Below, one piece after another: positions 1 through 10,387 of a DNA stretch of 64,000 nucleotides (positions within the stretch are counted from its first letter, which is position 1; each line of letters opens with the position of its first letter). The translations under genes were made by a program, and so were the position numbers. The stretch is from contig NZ_AP028127.1 of assembly GCF_037076425.1 (NCBI RefSeq), positions 1,270,001 to 1,334,000 of the forward strand. The letters are read 5' to 3'. The notes beneath the pieces were generated by a model that ran no database searches, had not been told where the DNA came from, and worked only from the letters and a program-made list of their open reading frames with translations. The DNA is from Turicibacter faecis. Its GTDB lineage: Bacteria; Bacillota_I; Bacilli_A; MOL361; Turicibacteraceae.

Positions 1-880
<880 letters not shown>

Positions 881-881
881 T

Positions 882-920
882 AAAAAAGGTAAATAAACTA
901 AACTGGTTAGTTTACTTACC
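882..920 (-). terminator. Rho-independent terminator of the nup operon
   Basis: Inverted repeat with arms 888-901 and 907-920 (14 bp, one G-U pair, 5-nt loop). On the minus strand it is followed by six T at 882-887. It lies about 48 nt downstream of the nupQ stop. Confidence 0.85.
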
Positions 921-967
921 TACCATCCACCCACGATAATAAGCGAGGGGCTATCTTAATTATTAAA

Positions 968-1918
968 TTAACGTTTCCCTTTATCGTATGGTTCTCCAGC
1001 TGCTTTTGGTCCAACTATATTACGACTAAAGACCATTAGAGCAACTAATGTCATCACGTAAGGTAACGCGTTATAAAATTCCATCGGAATTTCAAATGAC
1101 TTTAATGTATCATTAATAATCGCTAACTGACCTAATGTTTTCATAAATCCAAAGAAAAAAGACGCAAATAAAACTCCCCATGGATTCCATTTACCAAAGA
1201 TAAGAGCTGCAAGAGCCAAGAATCCAAGCCCAGCTACTGAACCATTGTATTCATTCGATGTCGTTACAATAATAATCGCACCTCCAAGTCCTGCTAAGAA
1301 ACCAGAGGCTAACACACCGATATAACGCATTTTATAGACGTTAATCCCCATCGAATCTGCCGCTTGTGGATGCTCCCCACATGCACGTAATCGTAAGCCG
1401 AATGAAGTTTTAAATATAATATACCACGCTAGCACCACTAATCCTAAAACAATAAAGGTTGTCGCATACATTTTACTAAAGAATAGAGGACCAATAACCG
1501 GAATTTTAGATAAAATAGGAACATCTAAACGTGAAACACCTTTAACAATACTTATATTCTGACTTCCTGTCAGTGTTCGCGCTAGGAAAATAGTTAACGC
1601 GGGAGCCAATAAGTTAATAGCTGTTCCGGAAATAACTTGATCGGCTTTTAAATTAATACTTGCATAAGCATGGAGCAATGAAAAGGCACAACCAGCCAAT
1701 CCACCGAGTAAAATACCAATCCAAATCGTTGCATCGCTTCCTGCATAATATTGATTAATAAATAATGCTGTCGTAAACCCACCAACAATCATTAATCCTT
1801 CAAGGCCGATATTGACAACCCCACTACGCTCACTAAATAGACCACCTAAAGCTGTCACTAACATTGGCGCTGTAAAGGCAAAGGCATACGGCATCATTGA
1901 AACAATAAAATCCCACAT
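968..1918 (-). CDS. nupQ: Nucleoside ABC transporter permease NupQ
   Basis: One of the two inner-membrane permeases of a BMP-type nucleoside importer (Bacillus NupNOPQ takes up guanosine and other nucleosides). The 316-residue protein is almost wholly hydrophobic, with about eight membrane segments. It carries the family signature TALGGLFSERSGVVNIGLEG near residues 22-41. The nupP stop and this start overlap as TAATG at 1918, indicating translational coupling. It is the last gene of nupO-nupP-nupQ. The family is clear; the exact nucleoside specificity cannot be read from the sequence. Confidence 0.92.
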   Translation of the reverse strand: MWDFIVSMMPYAFAFTAPMLVTALGGLFSERSGVVNIGLEGLMIVGGFTTALFINQYYAGSDATIWIGILLGGLAGCAFSLLHAYASINLKADQVISGTAINLLAPALTIFLARTLTGSQNISIVKGVSRLDVPILSKIPVIGPLFFSKMYATTFIVLGLVVLAWYIIFKTSFGLRLRACGEHPQAADSMGINVYKMRYIGVLASGFLAGLGGAIIIVTTSNEYNGSVAGLGFLALAALIFGKWNPWGVLFASFFFGFMKTLGQLAIINDTLKSFEIPMEFYNALPYVMTLVALMVFSRNIVGPKAAGEPYDKGKR

Positions 1919-3015
1919 TATTTAGCACCTCCGTCTTTTTTCTTAGAAGCTATTTTTTTAAAGAAGCTTTGGAGTAATAATGAAATGGCTGAGAAGTATA
2001 TAATCGTTGAAATAATAATATCAATCAATTCACTCGGAATCTCAGTCATGGCTTGCATAAATGCTCCCCCAACTTTCATAAATCCAAATAAAGCTGCTGA
2101 TAAAAAGACCCCAATTGGTGTATTTAATCCAAGTAAGGCTACCGCAATTCCATCATACCCTTGCGTTGGTAACACCCCAACTTTGATATGATCCGTATAC
2201 CCGACATAAAACGTCGCTCCAGCAAGTCCAGCTAAAATCCCTGCAATGATCATTGAAAGAATTACGTTTCGTGTAGCCTTCATCCCTGCATATTCTGCTG
2301 CATGATGATTATATCCAACGGCCTTTAATTCATAACCAAAAGTTGTTTTTTCAAGGATAAACCAAATGATAAAGCAAGCAATAATCGCAAAGATTAATCC
2401 TAAATTTACAGCAGAACCACTAAAGAATTCAGTCATAGCAGCCATTTTTAAAGATGCTGTTTCTGCAATTGTTGCCGATTCTGTAGAATACTTTCCAGGA
2501 ATTAATGTTTTCACCGCATATTGCACGCTCCATAGCGCAATATAGTTCATCATAATTGAAGTTACTACTTCATGAATCTTAAATTTTGCTTTTAAAATTC
2601 CGGGAACAATTGCCCAAATACCACCGGCAATCATAGCCCCTAAAATTACAACAATCAAATGAATCATTCGTGGTAAATCAAGCGTTACCCCTAAGTAAAC
2701 AGCCATAAATCCACCAACTAACATCTGACCCGGAACTCCGATGTTAAACAGTCCCGTTCTAAATGCAAAGGCCACCGATAATCCTGTCAAAACTAATGGG
2801 GTCATCTGTAACAATCCATTTCCGAACTGTTTTAAATTACCTGATAAAATTCCTTTAAACCCACCTTGAAATAAATAAGTAAATCCTTCAAATGGATTAT
2901 ACCCAATCAAGAATAAAACGATAAACCCAACTAAAAATCCAAGAATAACTGAAGCAAACGGTGCTAATTTCTTCTGAACAGCATCATCCGACAAATTAAA
3001 CTTCATGTTCTTCAT
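1918..3015 (-). CDS. nupP: Nucleoside ABC transporter permease NupP
   Basis: Second permease of the nucleoside importer, 365 residues. It has an N-terminal cytoplasmic stretch of about 20 residues and about eight to nine hydrophobic helices, with the family motif FRTGLFNIGVPGQMLVGGF around residues 86-104. It pairs with NupQ to form the transport channel and is energised by NupO. Its ATG overlaps the nupO stop (TAATG at 3015), so the three genes are translationally coupled. Start chosen at the first ATG, with GAGGTGAACAGTA upstream. Confidence 0.92.
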   Translation of the reverse strand: MKNMKFNLSDDAVQKKLAPFASVILGFLVGFIVLFLIGYNPFEGFTYLFQGGFKGILSGNLKQFGNGLLQMTPLVLTGLSVAFAFRTGLFNIGVPGQMLVGGFMAVYLGVTLDLPRMIHLIVVILGAMIAGGIWAIVPGILKAKFKIHEVVTSIMMNYIALWSVQYAVKTLIPGKYSTESATIAETASLKMAAMTEFFSGSAVNLGLIFAIIACFIIWFILEKTTFGYELKAVGYNHHAAEYAGMKATRNVILSMIIAGILAGLAGATFYVGYTDHIKVGVLPTQGYDGIAVALLGLNTPIGVFLSAALFGFMKVGGAFMQAMTEIPSELIDIIISTIIYFSAISLLLQSFFKKIASKKKDGGAK

Positions 3016-4544
3016 TACTGTTCACCTCTTTCACGTCCGGCACCCGCCATTAATAATCCAATTTCTTGTTCATTCGTTTTTGCCGCATCTAAAATTCCTA
3101 CAATCTCACCTTCATAAATAACGGCAATTCGATCAGAAACATTTAAAATTTCGTCTAACTCCAGGGAAATTAACAGGACGCCACGTCCCTTATCACGCTC
3201 TTCAATTAATTCACGATGAACATACTCAATCGCACCGACATCAAGTCCACGTGTTGGTTGTGCCGCAATCAATAATTTTGGTGAACGAACAACTTCACGT
3301 CCAATAATTGCCTTTTGTTGATTTCCACCCGACATACTGCGCGTAATTGTCTGGCTTCCCTGTCCACTGCGGACATCAAAACGTTGAATCAGCATTTCCG
3401 ATTGCTCTCTAATTGCTTGACGATTTAAAATCCCACCTTTACTAAAAGGTTGTTGATAATACGTTTGCAAAATAAAGTTATCTTCTAGTGAATACTCTAA
3501 AACAAGCCCATGCTTATGGCGATCCTCAGGAATATGTCCAATACCAGCTTCTGTTCTTTTACGTACAGATAATCGACTGATATCCTCTCCACCTAACTTC
3601 ACCGTCCCTCGATCAGCTGGGCGTAATCCCGTAATCGCTTCGATGAGTTCTGTTTGACCATTTCCCTCAATTCCCGCAACTCCTAAAATCTCACCTTCGT
3701 ATACTGTTAAAGATAGCTGTTTTAAAGCATCTACACCACGGGCATTTTTCACACATAAATCATTAACTTCAAGAACTGGTGCACCCATTTTAGCTTCTTT
3801 CTTATCTAGTTTAAATGTCACTTTTCGTCCAACCATTAAATCAGCTAAATCTTGTTCTGTGACCTCATCAACGACAACCGTCCCAATTCCCTTTCCTTTA
3901 CGAATAATCGTACAATGTTTGGCAATCGTCTTAATTTCTTTCAACTTATGTGTAATGACAATAATCGACTTTCCTTCTGCCGTTAATTGTTTCATAATTT
4001 TCATTAAATGATCAATTTCTTGTGGAGTTAAGACAGCTGTCGGTTCATCAAAAATTAAAATATCTGCATTACGATAAAGCATTTTTAAAATTTCGACGCG
4101 TTGTTGCATCCCAACAGATATATCCTCAATTTTCGCATAAGGATCCACGTGTAAATTATAGCGTTTTGATAACTCAGCCACACGTTTCGCCGCCTTTTTA
4201 ATATCAACACATCCGCCAAATAACGTTGGTTCACTTCCTAGAATAATATTTTCTGTCACCGTAAAGTTATGAACGAGTTTAAAATGTTGATGAACCATTC
4301 CGATTCCAAGCTCTGTTGCAACATTCGGATTTGTAATTTTTACTTCCTTTCCTCGCACCTTAATACATCCGCCATCTGGCTTATACATTCCAAATAAAAC
4401 ACTCATTAAGGTTGATTTACCCGCTCCATTTTCCCCTAAAAGGGCATGGATTTCTCCTGGCTCTACTTGCAACGTAATATTATCATTTGCCTTAATTCCC
4501 GGAAACTCTTTTGTAATATTGAGCATTTCAATTACATATTCCAT
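3015..4544 (-). CDS. nupO: Nucleoside ABC transporter ATP-binding protein NupO
   Basis: Tandem ATPase of the nucleoside importer, 509 residues made of two fused ABC domains. The first has a canonical Walker A, GENGAGKST (residues 37-45), a degenerate signature ISVGMQQ and Walker B ILIFDEPT. The second has a degenerate Walker A (GIEGNGQTE, near 290) but an intact signature SGGNQQK near 405. This asymmetry is normal for sugar- and nucleoside-type twin ATPases. It is first in the operon nupO-P-Q, behind its own promoter and a leader of about 200 nt. The substrate-binding lipoproteins are encoded upstream. Confidence 0.94.
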   Translation of the reverse strand: MEYVIEMLNITKEFPGIKANDNITLQVEPGEIHALLGENGAGKSTLMSVLFGMYKPDGGCIKVRGKEVKITNPNVATELGIGMVHQHFKLVHNFTVTENIILGSEPTLFGGCVDIKKAAKRVAELSKRYNLHVDPYAKIEDISVGMQQRVEILKMLYRNADILIFDEPTAVLTPQEIDHLMKIMKQLTAEGKSIIVITHKLKEIKTIAKHCTIIRKGKGIGTVVVDEVTEQDLADLMVGRKVTFKLDKKEAKMGAPVLEVNDLCVKNARGVDALKQLSLTVYEGEILGVAGIEGNGQTELIEAITGLRPADRGTVKLGGEDISRLSVRKRTEAGIGHIPEDRHKHGLVLEYSLEDNFILQTYYQQPFSKGGILNRQAIREQSEMLIQRFDVRSGQGSQTITRSMSGGNQQKAIIGREVVRSPKLLIAAQPTRGLDVGAIEYVHRELIEERDKGRGVLLISLELDEILNVSDRIAVIYEGEIVGILDAAKTNEQEIGLLMAGAGRERGEQ

Positions 4545-4756
4545 CGCTTTACCCCTTTCTTTGTACTTTGTCCTGTCCTCGGTCGTACCCTTTATGTTCT
4601 AATCCAAGTCTTCTGATCCTACCTGGCAATTTTACCATAAAAGAAGATTGTCGCGATCTCCCTCAATAAAGATCCCTATTCAACCATCAAGCAAAACTGA
4701 GTCTATGAAACATTTAGGCTATAGGTGCCATCATCTAAAATCACCTATTCCTATTT

Positions 4757-4786
4757 ATTATAGAATAATTTAAATAGACTAATCAA
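4757..4786 (-). promoter_or_regulatory. Sigma-A-like promoter of nupOPQ
   Basis: On the minus strand, -35 TTGATT (4781-4786) and a perfect -10 TATAAT (4757-4762) are separated by 18 nt. Transcription would start near 4750, giving a leader of about 200 nt before nupO. Confidence 0.6.
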
Positions 4787-4799
4787 TAAAAAAATAGCG

Positions 4800-5267
4800 A
4801 ATCTTGTAAGTTTTTATCACCTTATTCCTCCTATTTACAATTAACTCTAATCTTAGTTACTTTTCCTTCTATTTTTTACCTTAGTGCATCGATCTCCTTC
4901 TTAAATGACCGATTTACTCCGTGGGAAATATTTCCTAATCACTAATCACATTCTCCAGATCGTCGTTTCTAACATAGTTGAACCAACTCAAATATCCCCT
5001 TGAGGAAGTTTCATTGCCCTTTACACCTAATACCTCCAAATCCCCCCTTAATTCTTTATCTATTTTCATTTCAATACTCATTTAATTCAGAAATAGTCAC
5101 CTTACATTTTCCCTTCTAGGTATCCCGAATTATAAATAAAACAATCCTAAGCTGCGAAAAAGAGCGTTTTTTCATAAATTTATAAACGTTCCCTCCGCCT
5201 CGAACATTGTAAGTAGGGGACCTGGGTAGTTTACACCTTTCACTTGTTCAACAAACTTAAACCTCTA
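4800..5267. other. Gap between BMP lipoprotein terminator and nupO promoter
   Basis: The plus strand is C-rich and G-poor. No gene is supported. One 48-codon minus-strand ORF (4935-5081) exists but has no ribosome-binding site. No purine-riboswitch core was recognised here or in the nupO leader. Confidence 0.4.
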
Positions 5268-5269
5268 AT

Positions 5270-5310
5270 AAAAAAGGAGCCCTAGTAATTTTTTCAAATT
5301 ACTAGGGCTC
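5270..5310 (-). terminator. Terminator after first BMP-family lipoprotein
   Basis: Near-perfect inverted repeat 5277-5310 (arms begin GAGCCCTAGTAATTT) followed on the minus strand by six T at about 5271-5276. It uncouples the lipoprotein gene from nupO. Confidence 0.88.
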
Positions 5311-5341
5311 TCCCAAAATTTTAACGTATTAATTTTAATTT

Positions 5342-6472
5342 TTATTTCCCTGATAAATTAAGTGATTCAAAGTTATATCCGTATTCAGCTAACTTATTCT
5401 CTACCTCGCTTAATTCATTTGGAAGAACTAAATCTCCAGACTTTAATGAAGCTAAAACTTCATTTAATTTTTCTTTTGAAGATTCTGATAAATTTGGATT
5501 TTCTTCTGGTAATCCAATTCCATCATTTTGAGCATTCATTGTAATGACTTTTCCACCTTCAAATGTCCCTTTAACTACTTCATCAATTTTTGTGTATGCA
5601 GCATTATCAATGCGTTTAATAGCTGACGTTAAAATAACTGAACTTCCATCTGATAAAAGACCATCTTCATATTGATCAACATCTACACCAATAACATGAA
5701 CATCTTTCCCAGCTTCTGCACGCTCTTTACCTTCAGCAATAACTCCGTTTCCGACTCCACCAGCCGCTACGAAAATAATATCGATTCCTTTATCGTACAT
5801 TCCACCTGCTTGAGCTTTTCCACCCGCTACGTCATCGAATGTCCCGTTATATAAATAATCTGCAATTTCAACATTTGTTCCTAAGTTTGCATTTGCGTAG
5901 GCAACCCCCATCGCAAATCCATATCCAAAGTTTTGCACACTTGGAATAACCATTCCACCGATAAATCCAACTTTATTTGTTTTTGTTTCTAATGCAGCTG
6001 CAACACCTGCTAAAAATCCGCCTTCTTGTTCTGCGAAGTAAATAGCTGCCGTATTTTCAGCAACTCCACCTGTTGGTTGTCCGTCAATGATTAAAAACTT
6101 TTTATCTGGGTTTTCAGCTTGTAATTGAGCAATTGCTTCCTCAAATTTAAATCCTGGTGCAATAATCATTTCATGACCAGATGCCAATAAATTATTTGCT
6201 GCCTCTAAGTAATCTTGAGTTGCTTCCCCAGAAGGTTTAATATATTTTGATACAATCGTTTTATTTTCCTCTTGGTAACGCTCAATTCCTTCCCACGTTC
6301 CTTGGTTAAACGATTTATCATCAATTGTTCCAGAATCTGTCATCATTCCCACTTTAAGTTTTGCGTCTGCTGACTCTCCTTGTGATGATTGATCAGCTGC
6401 CCCTTTACCGCAAGCAACTAAACCTAATGTTGCTGCAAGAGCAACTGTTAGCATAGAAAATTTCTTTTTCAT
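5342..6472 (-). CDS. BMP-family nucleoside-binding lipoprotein (copy 1)
   Basis: Substrate-binding lipoprotein of the PnrA/BmpA/NupN family, expected to be anchored outside the membrane and to feed nucleosides to NupOPQ. The 376-residue protein has a lipoprotein signal peptide (Lys-rich start, hydrophobic core, lipobox LVAC with Cys21) and the family core motif DSGTIDDKSFNQGTWEG near residues 46-62. It is a close paralogue of the next gene upstream. It has its own promoter and terminator, so the binding protein can be made in excess over the permease. SD GAGGAGG lies about 10 nt upstream of the ATG. Confidence 0.93.
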   Translation of the reverse strand: MKKKFSMLTVALAATLGLVACGKGAADQSSQGESADAKLKVGMMTDSGTIDDKSFNQGTWEGIERYQEENKTIVSKYIKPSGEATQDYLEAANNLLASGHEMIIAPGFKFEEAIAQLQAENPDKKFLIIDGQPTGGVAENTAAIYFAEQEGGFLAGVAAALETKTNKVGFIGGMVIPSVQNFGYGFAMGVAYANANLGTNVEIADYLYNGTFDDVAGGKAQAGGMYDKGIDIIFVAAGGVGNGVIAEGKERAEAGKDVHVIGVDVDQYEDGLLSDGSSVILTSAIKRIDNAAYTKIDEVVKGTFEGGKVITMNAQNDGIGLPEENPNLSESSKEKLNEVLASLKSGDLVLPNELSEVENKLAEYGYNFESLNLSGK

Positions 6473-6506
6473 TTTTGTATGGCCTCCTCATAAAAAATAC
6501 ACTATT

Positions 6507-6535
6507 AGTGTAACAAATTCTACTTTCATTGTAAA
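6507..6535 (-). promoter_or_regulatory. Promoter of BMP lipoprotein copy 1
   Basis: Minus-strand -35 TTTACA (6530-6535), 17-nt spacer, -10 TACACT (6507-6512). The same TTTACA plus 17-nt arrangement precedes copy 2. Confidence 0.6.
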
Positions 6536-6606
6536 TATATAACTGTATTTTTTTATAGAAAAAGACAATTTTCTCTATTTCTATTTACTTTCCCCAATAT
6601 ATAGCC

Positions 6607-6640
6607 AAAAAAAGCGATACCCAACATTTTAGGTATCACT
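6607..6640 (-). terminator. Terminator between the two BMP lipoprotein genes
   Basis: Stem AGTGATACC / GGTATCGCT (one G-U pair) on the minus strand, followed by seven T at 6607-6613. It lies just downstream of the copy 2 stop codon. Confidence 0.75.
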
Positions 6641-6655
6641 TTTTAAAGGTTTTAA

Positions 6656-7777
6656 TTATTTATAATTAATTGTACTTGCATCATATCCAACTTCAGATAA
6701 ATAAGATTCTAAAGCATCTGCAGTCGCTGGAACAATAATTTCTTCCGTTTTAATTTGCGCTAAAACTTGGTCTACTTTTTCTTGTGTTTCTGTACTTAAA
6801 TTAGGATTTTTTTCTGGTAATCCAATTCCATCTGTTTTAGCATCCATTGTGATGATTTGTCCACCAGGGAATTTTCCTTCACCATATGCTTTTAAAGCAT
6901 CATATACGGCAGTTCCGACCTGTTTAATTGCTGAAGTTAATACAACAGAGTGTCCGTCACTCATTAATCCTTCGTCATATTGATCAACGTCTACACCAAT
7001 AACATAAACATTTTCACCATTTTCTGTACGAGCCTTCGCCTCATTAATAACACCATTTCCAACTGCCGCTGCTGCTGAGAAGATGATATCAATTCCTTTA
7101 TCATACATTCCACCGGCCATCATTTGTCCACCTTGAACGTCGTGGAAAGTTCCTTGATATTGATAGTCAGCTACTTCAACATTTGTTCCAAATGTTGCAT
7201 TTGCATAAGCAACACCCGCTACATATCCCCAACCAAAACGTTCAACAGCTGGAATTTGCATCCCACCGATAAACCCTACTTTACCTGTTTGTGATTGTAA
7301 CGCTGCCGCTACTCCTGATAAAAATCCTGCTTCTTGCTCTGCGAAGAAAATAGATAATGTGTTTTCTCCAAGAGGTTTAGGTTCCCCTTCTAAAATAACA
7401 AAAGAAACATCTGGATTAGCGGTTTGAAGCTCTGTAATTGCCTCCTCGAATTTAAATCCAGGTGCAACGATGACATTATTTCCAGCCATCATTAAATTAT
7501 CTGCTGCACTTAAATAATCCGCTGTCGTTTCACCACTAGGTTGAACATGTTGTCCCTTAACCCCTTTATGGTCCTTCATATATGCCTTAATTCCTTCCCA
7601 AGTTCCTTGGTTAAATGACTTATCGTCAATCGTTCCTGAGTCAATCATCATCCCAACTTTAAACTTCTCTTGAGTTGTTTCCGTCGTTGAACCTGATTCC
7701 CCCTTATCTTTTTGGCAAGCTGTTAACATCGCTACAGCAACCATTATTATCACGAACATTGATGTAAATTTTCTCAT
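6656..7777 (-). CDS. BMP-family nucleoside-binding lipoprotein (copy 2)
   Basis: Tandem paralogue of the neighbouring lipoprotein: 373 residues, lipobox LTAC with Cys21, and the same core DSGTIDDKSFNQGTWEG. The two proteins align over their whole length with roughly half or more of residues identical by eye, and differ most in the linker after the lipid anchor and at the C-terminus. Each has its own promoter and terminator. A BMP lipoprotein after spoIIIE is a known arrangement in Firmicutes (tcsA in Listeria), which supports vertical inheritance followed by local duplication. A difference in ligand is possible but not shown. Confidence 0.92.
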   Translation of the reverse strand: MRKFTSMFVIIMVAVAMLTACQKDKGESGSTTETTQEKFKVGMMIDSGTIDDKSFNQGTWEGIKAYMKDHKGVKGQHVQPSGETTADYLSAADNLMMAGNNVIVAPGFKFEEAITELQTANPDVSFVILEGEPKPLGENTLSIFFAEQEAGFLSGVAAALQSQTGKVGFIGGMQIPAVERFGWGYVAGVAYANATFGTNVEVADYQYQGTFHDVQGGQMMAGGMYDKGIDIIFSAAAAVGNGVINEAKARTENGENVYVIGVDVDQYDEGLMSDGHSVVLTSAIKQVGTAVYDALKAYGEGKFPGGQIITMDAKTDGIGLPEKNPNLSTETQEKVDQVLAQIKTEEIIVPATADALESYLSEVGYDASTINYK

Positions 7778-7810
7778 AATGATCCTCCTAGTTCTAAAAT
7801 TCCTTGAATA

Positions 7811-7839
7811 AGTCTATCAAAAAGAGGAGATTTTGTAAA
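7811..7839 (-). promoter_or_regulatory. Promoter of BMP lipoprotein copy 2
   Basis: Minus-strand -35 TTTACA (7834-7839), 17-nt spacer, -10 TAGACT (7811-7816). The transcript would begin near 7803, leaving a short leader with SD AGGAGG. Confidence 0.5.
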
Positions 7840-7995
7840 TATTTATCGAATATTTACTTTTTTATTTTTCATTACTCTTATTGATTATTTATATTATTAG
7901 AAATTTTATTATTTTTTATAAGAAAATCAAATCAATTTTAAAAGAATTATTTCCTCGTTTGGACTTTAACAAATCCCTCTTCTTTGAATAATACA

Positions 7996-10263
7996 CTATA
8001 GATTTGTAATCATCTCGTGATATTGAGTTTCGGTCATTAAAACCTCCCGTGGCTTGCTTCCCTCACTCGGACCAATTAAACCACTCATCTCTAGATCTTC
8101 CACAATTCGTGCTGCCCGGTTATAACCAATCCTAAATCGCCGTTGAAGAAGTGAAGCAGATACCTTCTTCGTTTCAATAATATACGCTAAAACCTCTCGC
8201 ATCAACGGATCCTCTAAATTTTGAGCCTCATTTTGAATCTGTTCAATATTCTCTAAGAAATCTTGTTTTACCTCGTCTACAGCAACCTGTGACTTAATAA
8301 AATCAACAATGCGAATAACCTCTTCATCCGAAATAAATGCTCCTTGAACACGAGTCGGATTAGAGGCTCCCATCGGTAGAAATAACATATCCCCTTTCCC
8401 AAGTAATTTTTCAGCACCTGGCATATCGATAATGGTACGTGAATCAACTGCCGAGGACACTCCAAAAGCAATTCGAGAAGGAATATTAGCCTTGATAACC
8501 CCAGTAATAACATCAACCGATGGACGTTGTGTTGCAATGATTAAATGAATCCCAGCTGCACGCGCCATCTGTGTTAAACGCATGATGCATTCTTCAACCT
8601 CTTTTGACGCCACCATCATCAAATCAGCTAACTCATCAATAATAACAACAATAAATGGTAAAGGCACTTTAGTCCCACCTTCTCCCTCATTGTAACTTCT
8701 TACATATTCATTATAACTTTCGATATTACGTGTTCCGCTCTCGCTAAATAGCTCGTAACGATACTCCATCTCTGAAACAACCTTCTTAAGTGCAAGTGAG
8801 GCTAAGCGTGGGTCCGTAACAACAGGGGCTAATAAATGGGGAATCCCATTATAGCCATTTAACTCAACTTTCTTAGGATCAATCATTAACATCTTTGCCT
8901 CGTTAGGTGTAGAGCGCATCAGGATACTACAAATAATAGTATTGATGCAGACTGATTTTCCAGATCCCGTTGCTCCCGCAACCAGTAAGTGAGGCATTTT
9001 ATTTAATGGAGAATAAACAGTCTTTCCAGAAATATCTCTCCCAAGGACCATCAATAATTTTTCCTTTTGCTGTTTATGCGGAACCTCTTTAACAATTTCT
9101 TTGAATGTTACCAACGTTTGTTTAGGATTAGGAACTTCAATTCCAATCGCTGATTTTCCCGGTATCGGCGCTTCAATTCGAATACCTTTTGCGGCTAATG
9201 CAAGTGCAATATCATCCGTCAAATTTAAAATTTTACTAACTTTAACGCCAACATTAGGTAGAATTTCAAATCGTGTAACCGAAGGACCAATATGAACTTC
9301 CTGCACCTTAGCCTTTACGTCAAAATTTTTAAAAGTATCCTCTAGTTTTCTCGCCTGTGATTTAGCACTCACCAACAATCTTTGTGAATGATTAGTCTGT
9401 TGGTAATCAACAAGTAGATCCAAAGGAGGAAGAACATAATTCTCATCTTTTAACACTTGTATTTCCGTCTCAAGAATAGGTTCTTGTTCAACTAAAGGTT
9501 GGTGTTTATCAAACTCTTTAATTTTAAACTCTTCTTCCTCAATATGTTCCTCTTCGTCTGTTTCCTCAACTTCTAACAGTTCCTCCTCATCCACACTTTC
9601 ATTAAGTAGTGTCACTACAGGTTCGTGAGTCGTTGCATCTGTTTTCCTCACACGCTCTCTACTTGTTGTTGGCACACGCTTTTTATGTCGAACACTTTGA
9701 CGTTGCTTCATCTGATAATCGCGGGCCTTTTCATAAAAATCTTTCACTGTTAAATCAAAAATCAGTAATGTTCCATAGCAAAGAACAAATAACGATACAA
9801 TATACAGACCATTTGTTGTGACTAAAGGAACAAGTAATCCGTAAATAATCGCACCCGCCAATCCTCCTCCTGCCGTAAAAGAATTATTTAAAATATCATT
9901 TGAAAAATAGTATTTTAACATCCCTTCAAGAATGGGAATATTATGCGCCTTAAATTCACGGTATACCGGCAGATGACTAAAAACGATTAACGAAACGAAA
10001 ACTAATCCCCATCCTATTTGCTTCGAGTTAAACGGACCAGGGCTTTGTCGTTTTACAATAAAACGCCACCCATAAATTATCATCGCAATTGTAAGTACCC
10101 AAAAAAACTCTCCAACTAAAAATAATCCTAATTTTTTCAAAAAAGTCCCAATAATACCTAGTTGGCCAATCATTAAAATGGATAGTAAGACGAGTAATAT
10201 ACCAACTAATTCATACCCTATTCCTGTTAATTTAACTTTCTTTTTACGTTCTTTCCTTGCCAT
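7996..10263 (-). CDS. spoIIIE: DNA translocase FtsK/SpoIIIE family
   Basis: Septal DNA pump that moves the chromosome into the forespore or clears it from a closing septum. The 755-residue protein has about four N-terminal membrane helices (residues 15-170) and a Lys/Arg-rich then strongly acidic linker (about 180-250). The alpha/beta motor has Walker A GATGSGKS (430-437) and Walker [12 protein letters not shown] (about 540), and a C-terminal winged-helix gamma domain ends near [13 protein letters not shown]. Its position downstream of dapG-dapA-rnj matches Bacillus spoIIIE rather than the soluble sftA, and the membrane helices agree. SD GAGGTAAGAG precedes the ATG. Confidence 0.94.
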   Translation of the reverse strand: MARKERKKKVKLTGIGYELVGILLVLLSILMIGQLGIIGTFLKKLGLFLVGEFFWVLTIAMIIYGWRFIVKRQSPGPFNSKQIGWGLVFVSLIVFSHLPVYREFKAHNIPILEGMLKYYFSNDILNNSFTAGGGLAGAIIYGLLVPLVTTNGLYIVSLFVLCYGTLLIFDLTVKDFYEKARDYQMKQRQSVRHKKRVPTTSRERVRKTDATTHEPVVTLLNESVDEEELLEVEETDEEEHIEEEEFKIKEFDKHQPLVEQEPILETEIQVLKDENYVLPPLDLLVDYQQTNHSQRLLVSAKSQARKLEDTFKNFDVKAKVQEVHIGPSVTRFEILPNVGVKVSKILNLTDDIALALAAKGIRIEAPIPGKSAIGIEVPNPKQTLVTFKEIVKEVPHKQQKEKLLMVLGRDISGKTVYSPLNKMPHLLVAGATGSGKSVCINTIICSILMRSTPNEAKMLMIDPKKVELNGYNGIPHLLAPVVTDPRLASLALKKVVSEMEYRYELFSESGTRNIESYNEYVRSYNEGEGGTKVPLPFIVVIIDELADLMMVASKEVEECIMRLTQMARAAGIHLIIATQRPSVDVITGVIKANIPSRIAFGVSSAVDSRTIIDMPGAEKLLGKGDMLFLPMGASNPTRVQGAFISDEEVIRIVDFIKSQVAVDEVKQDFLENIEQIQNEAQNLEDPLMREVLAYIIETKKVSASLLQRRFRIGYNRAARIVEDLEMSGLIGPSEGSKPREVLMTETQYHEMITNL

Positions 10264-10351
10264 ACTCTTACCTCAATCATTTCATCTTTAAAAACTGCTT
10301 CTATTATCTCATAAAATTTAACTTTTTTCATGCTCATTCCATAACTATAAC

Positions 10352-10382
10352 AAAAAAACTACCTTTCTTATCGAAAGGTAGT
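10352..10382 (-). terminator. Terminator of the RNase J gene
   Basis: 10-bp stem ACTACCTTTC / GAAAGGTAGT with a 5-nt loop (10358-10382), followed on the minus strand by seven T at 10352-10358. Confidence 0.85.
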
Positions 10383-10387
10383 TTTCT

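Noticed and set aside
4545-4760. Purine riboswitch in the nupO leader
   Set aside because: The conserved junction and loop sequences of the purine aptamer were not found on either strand.
4935-5081. 48-codon minus-strand ORF between the lipoprotein and nupO genes
   Set aside because: No Shine-Dalgarno site, no recognisable similarity, and it sits in a gap between terminator and promoter. It might deserve a look only if conserved in relatives.
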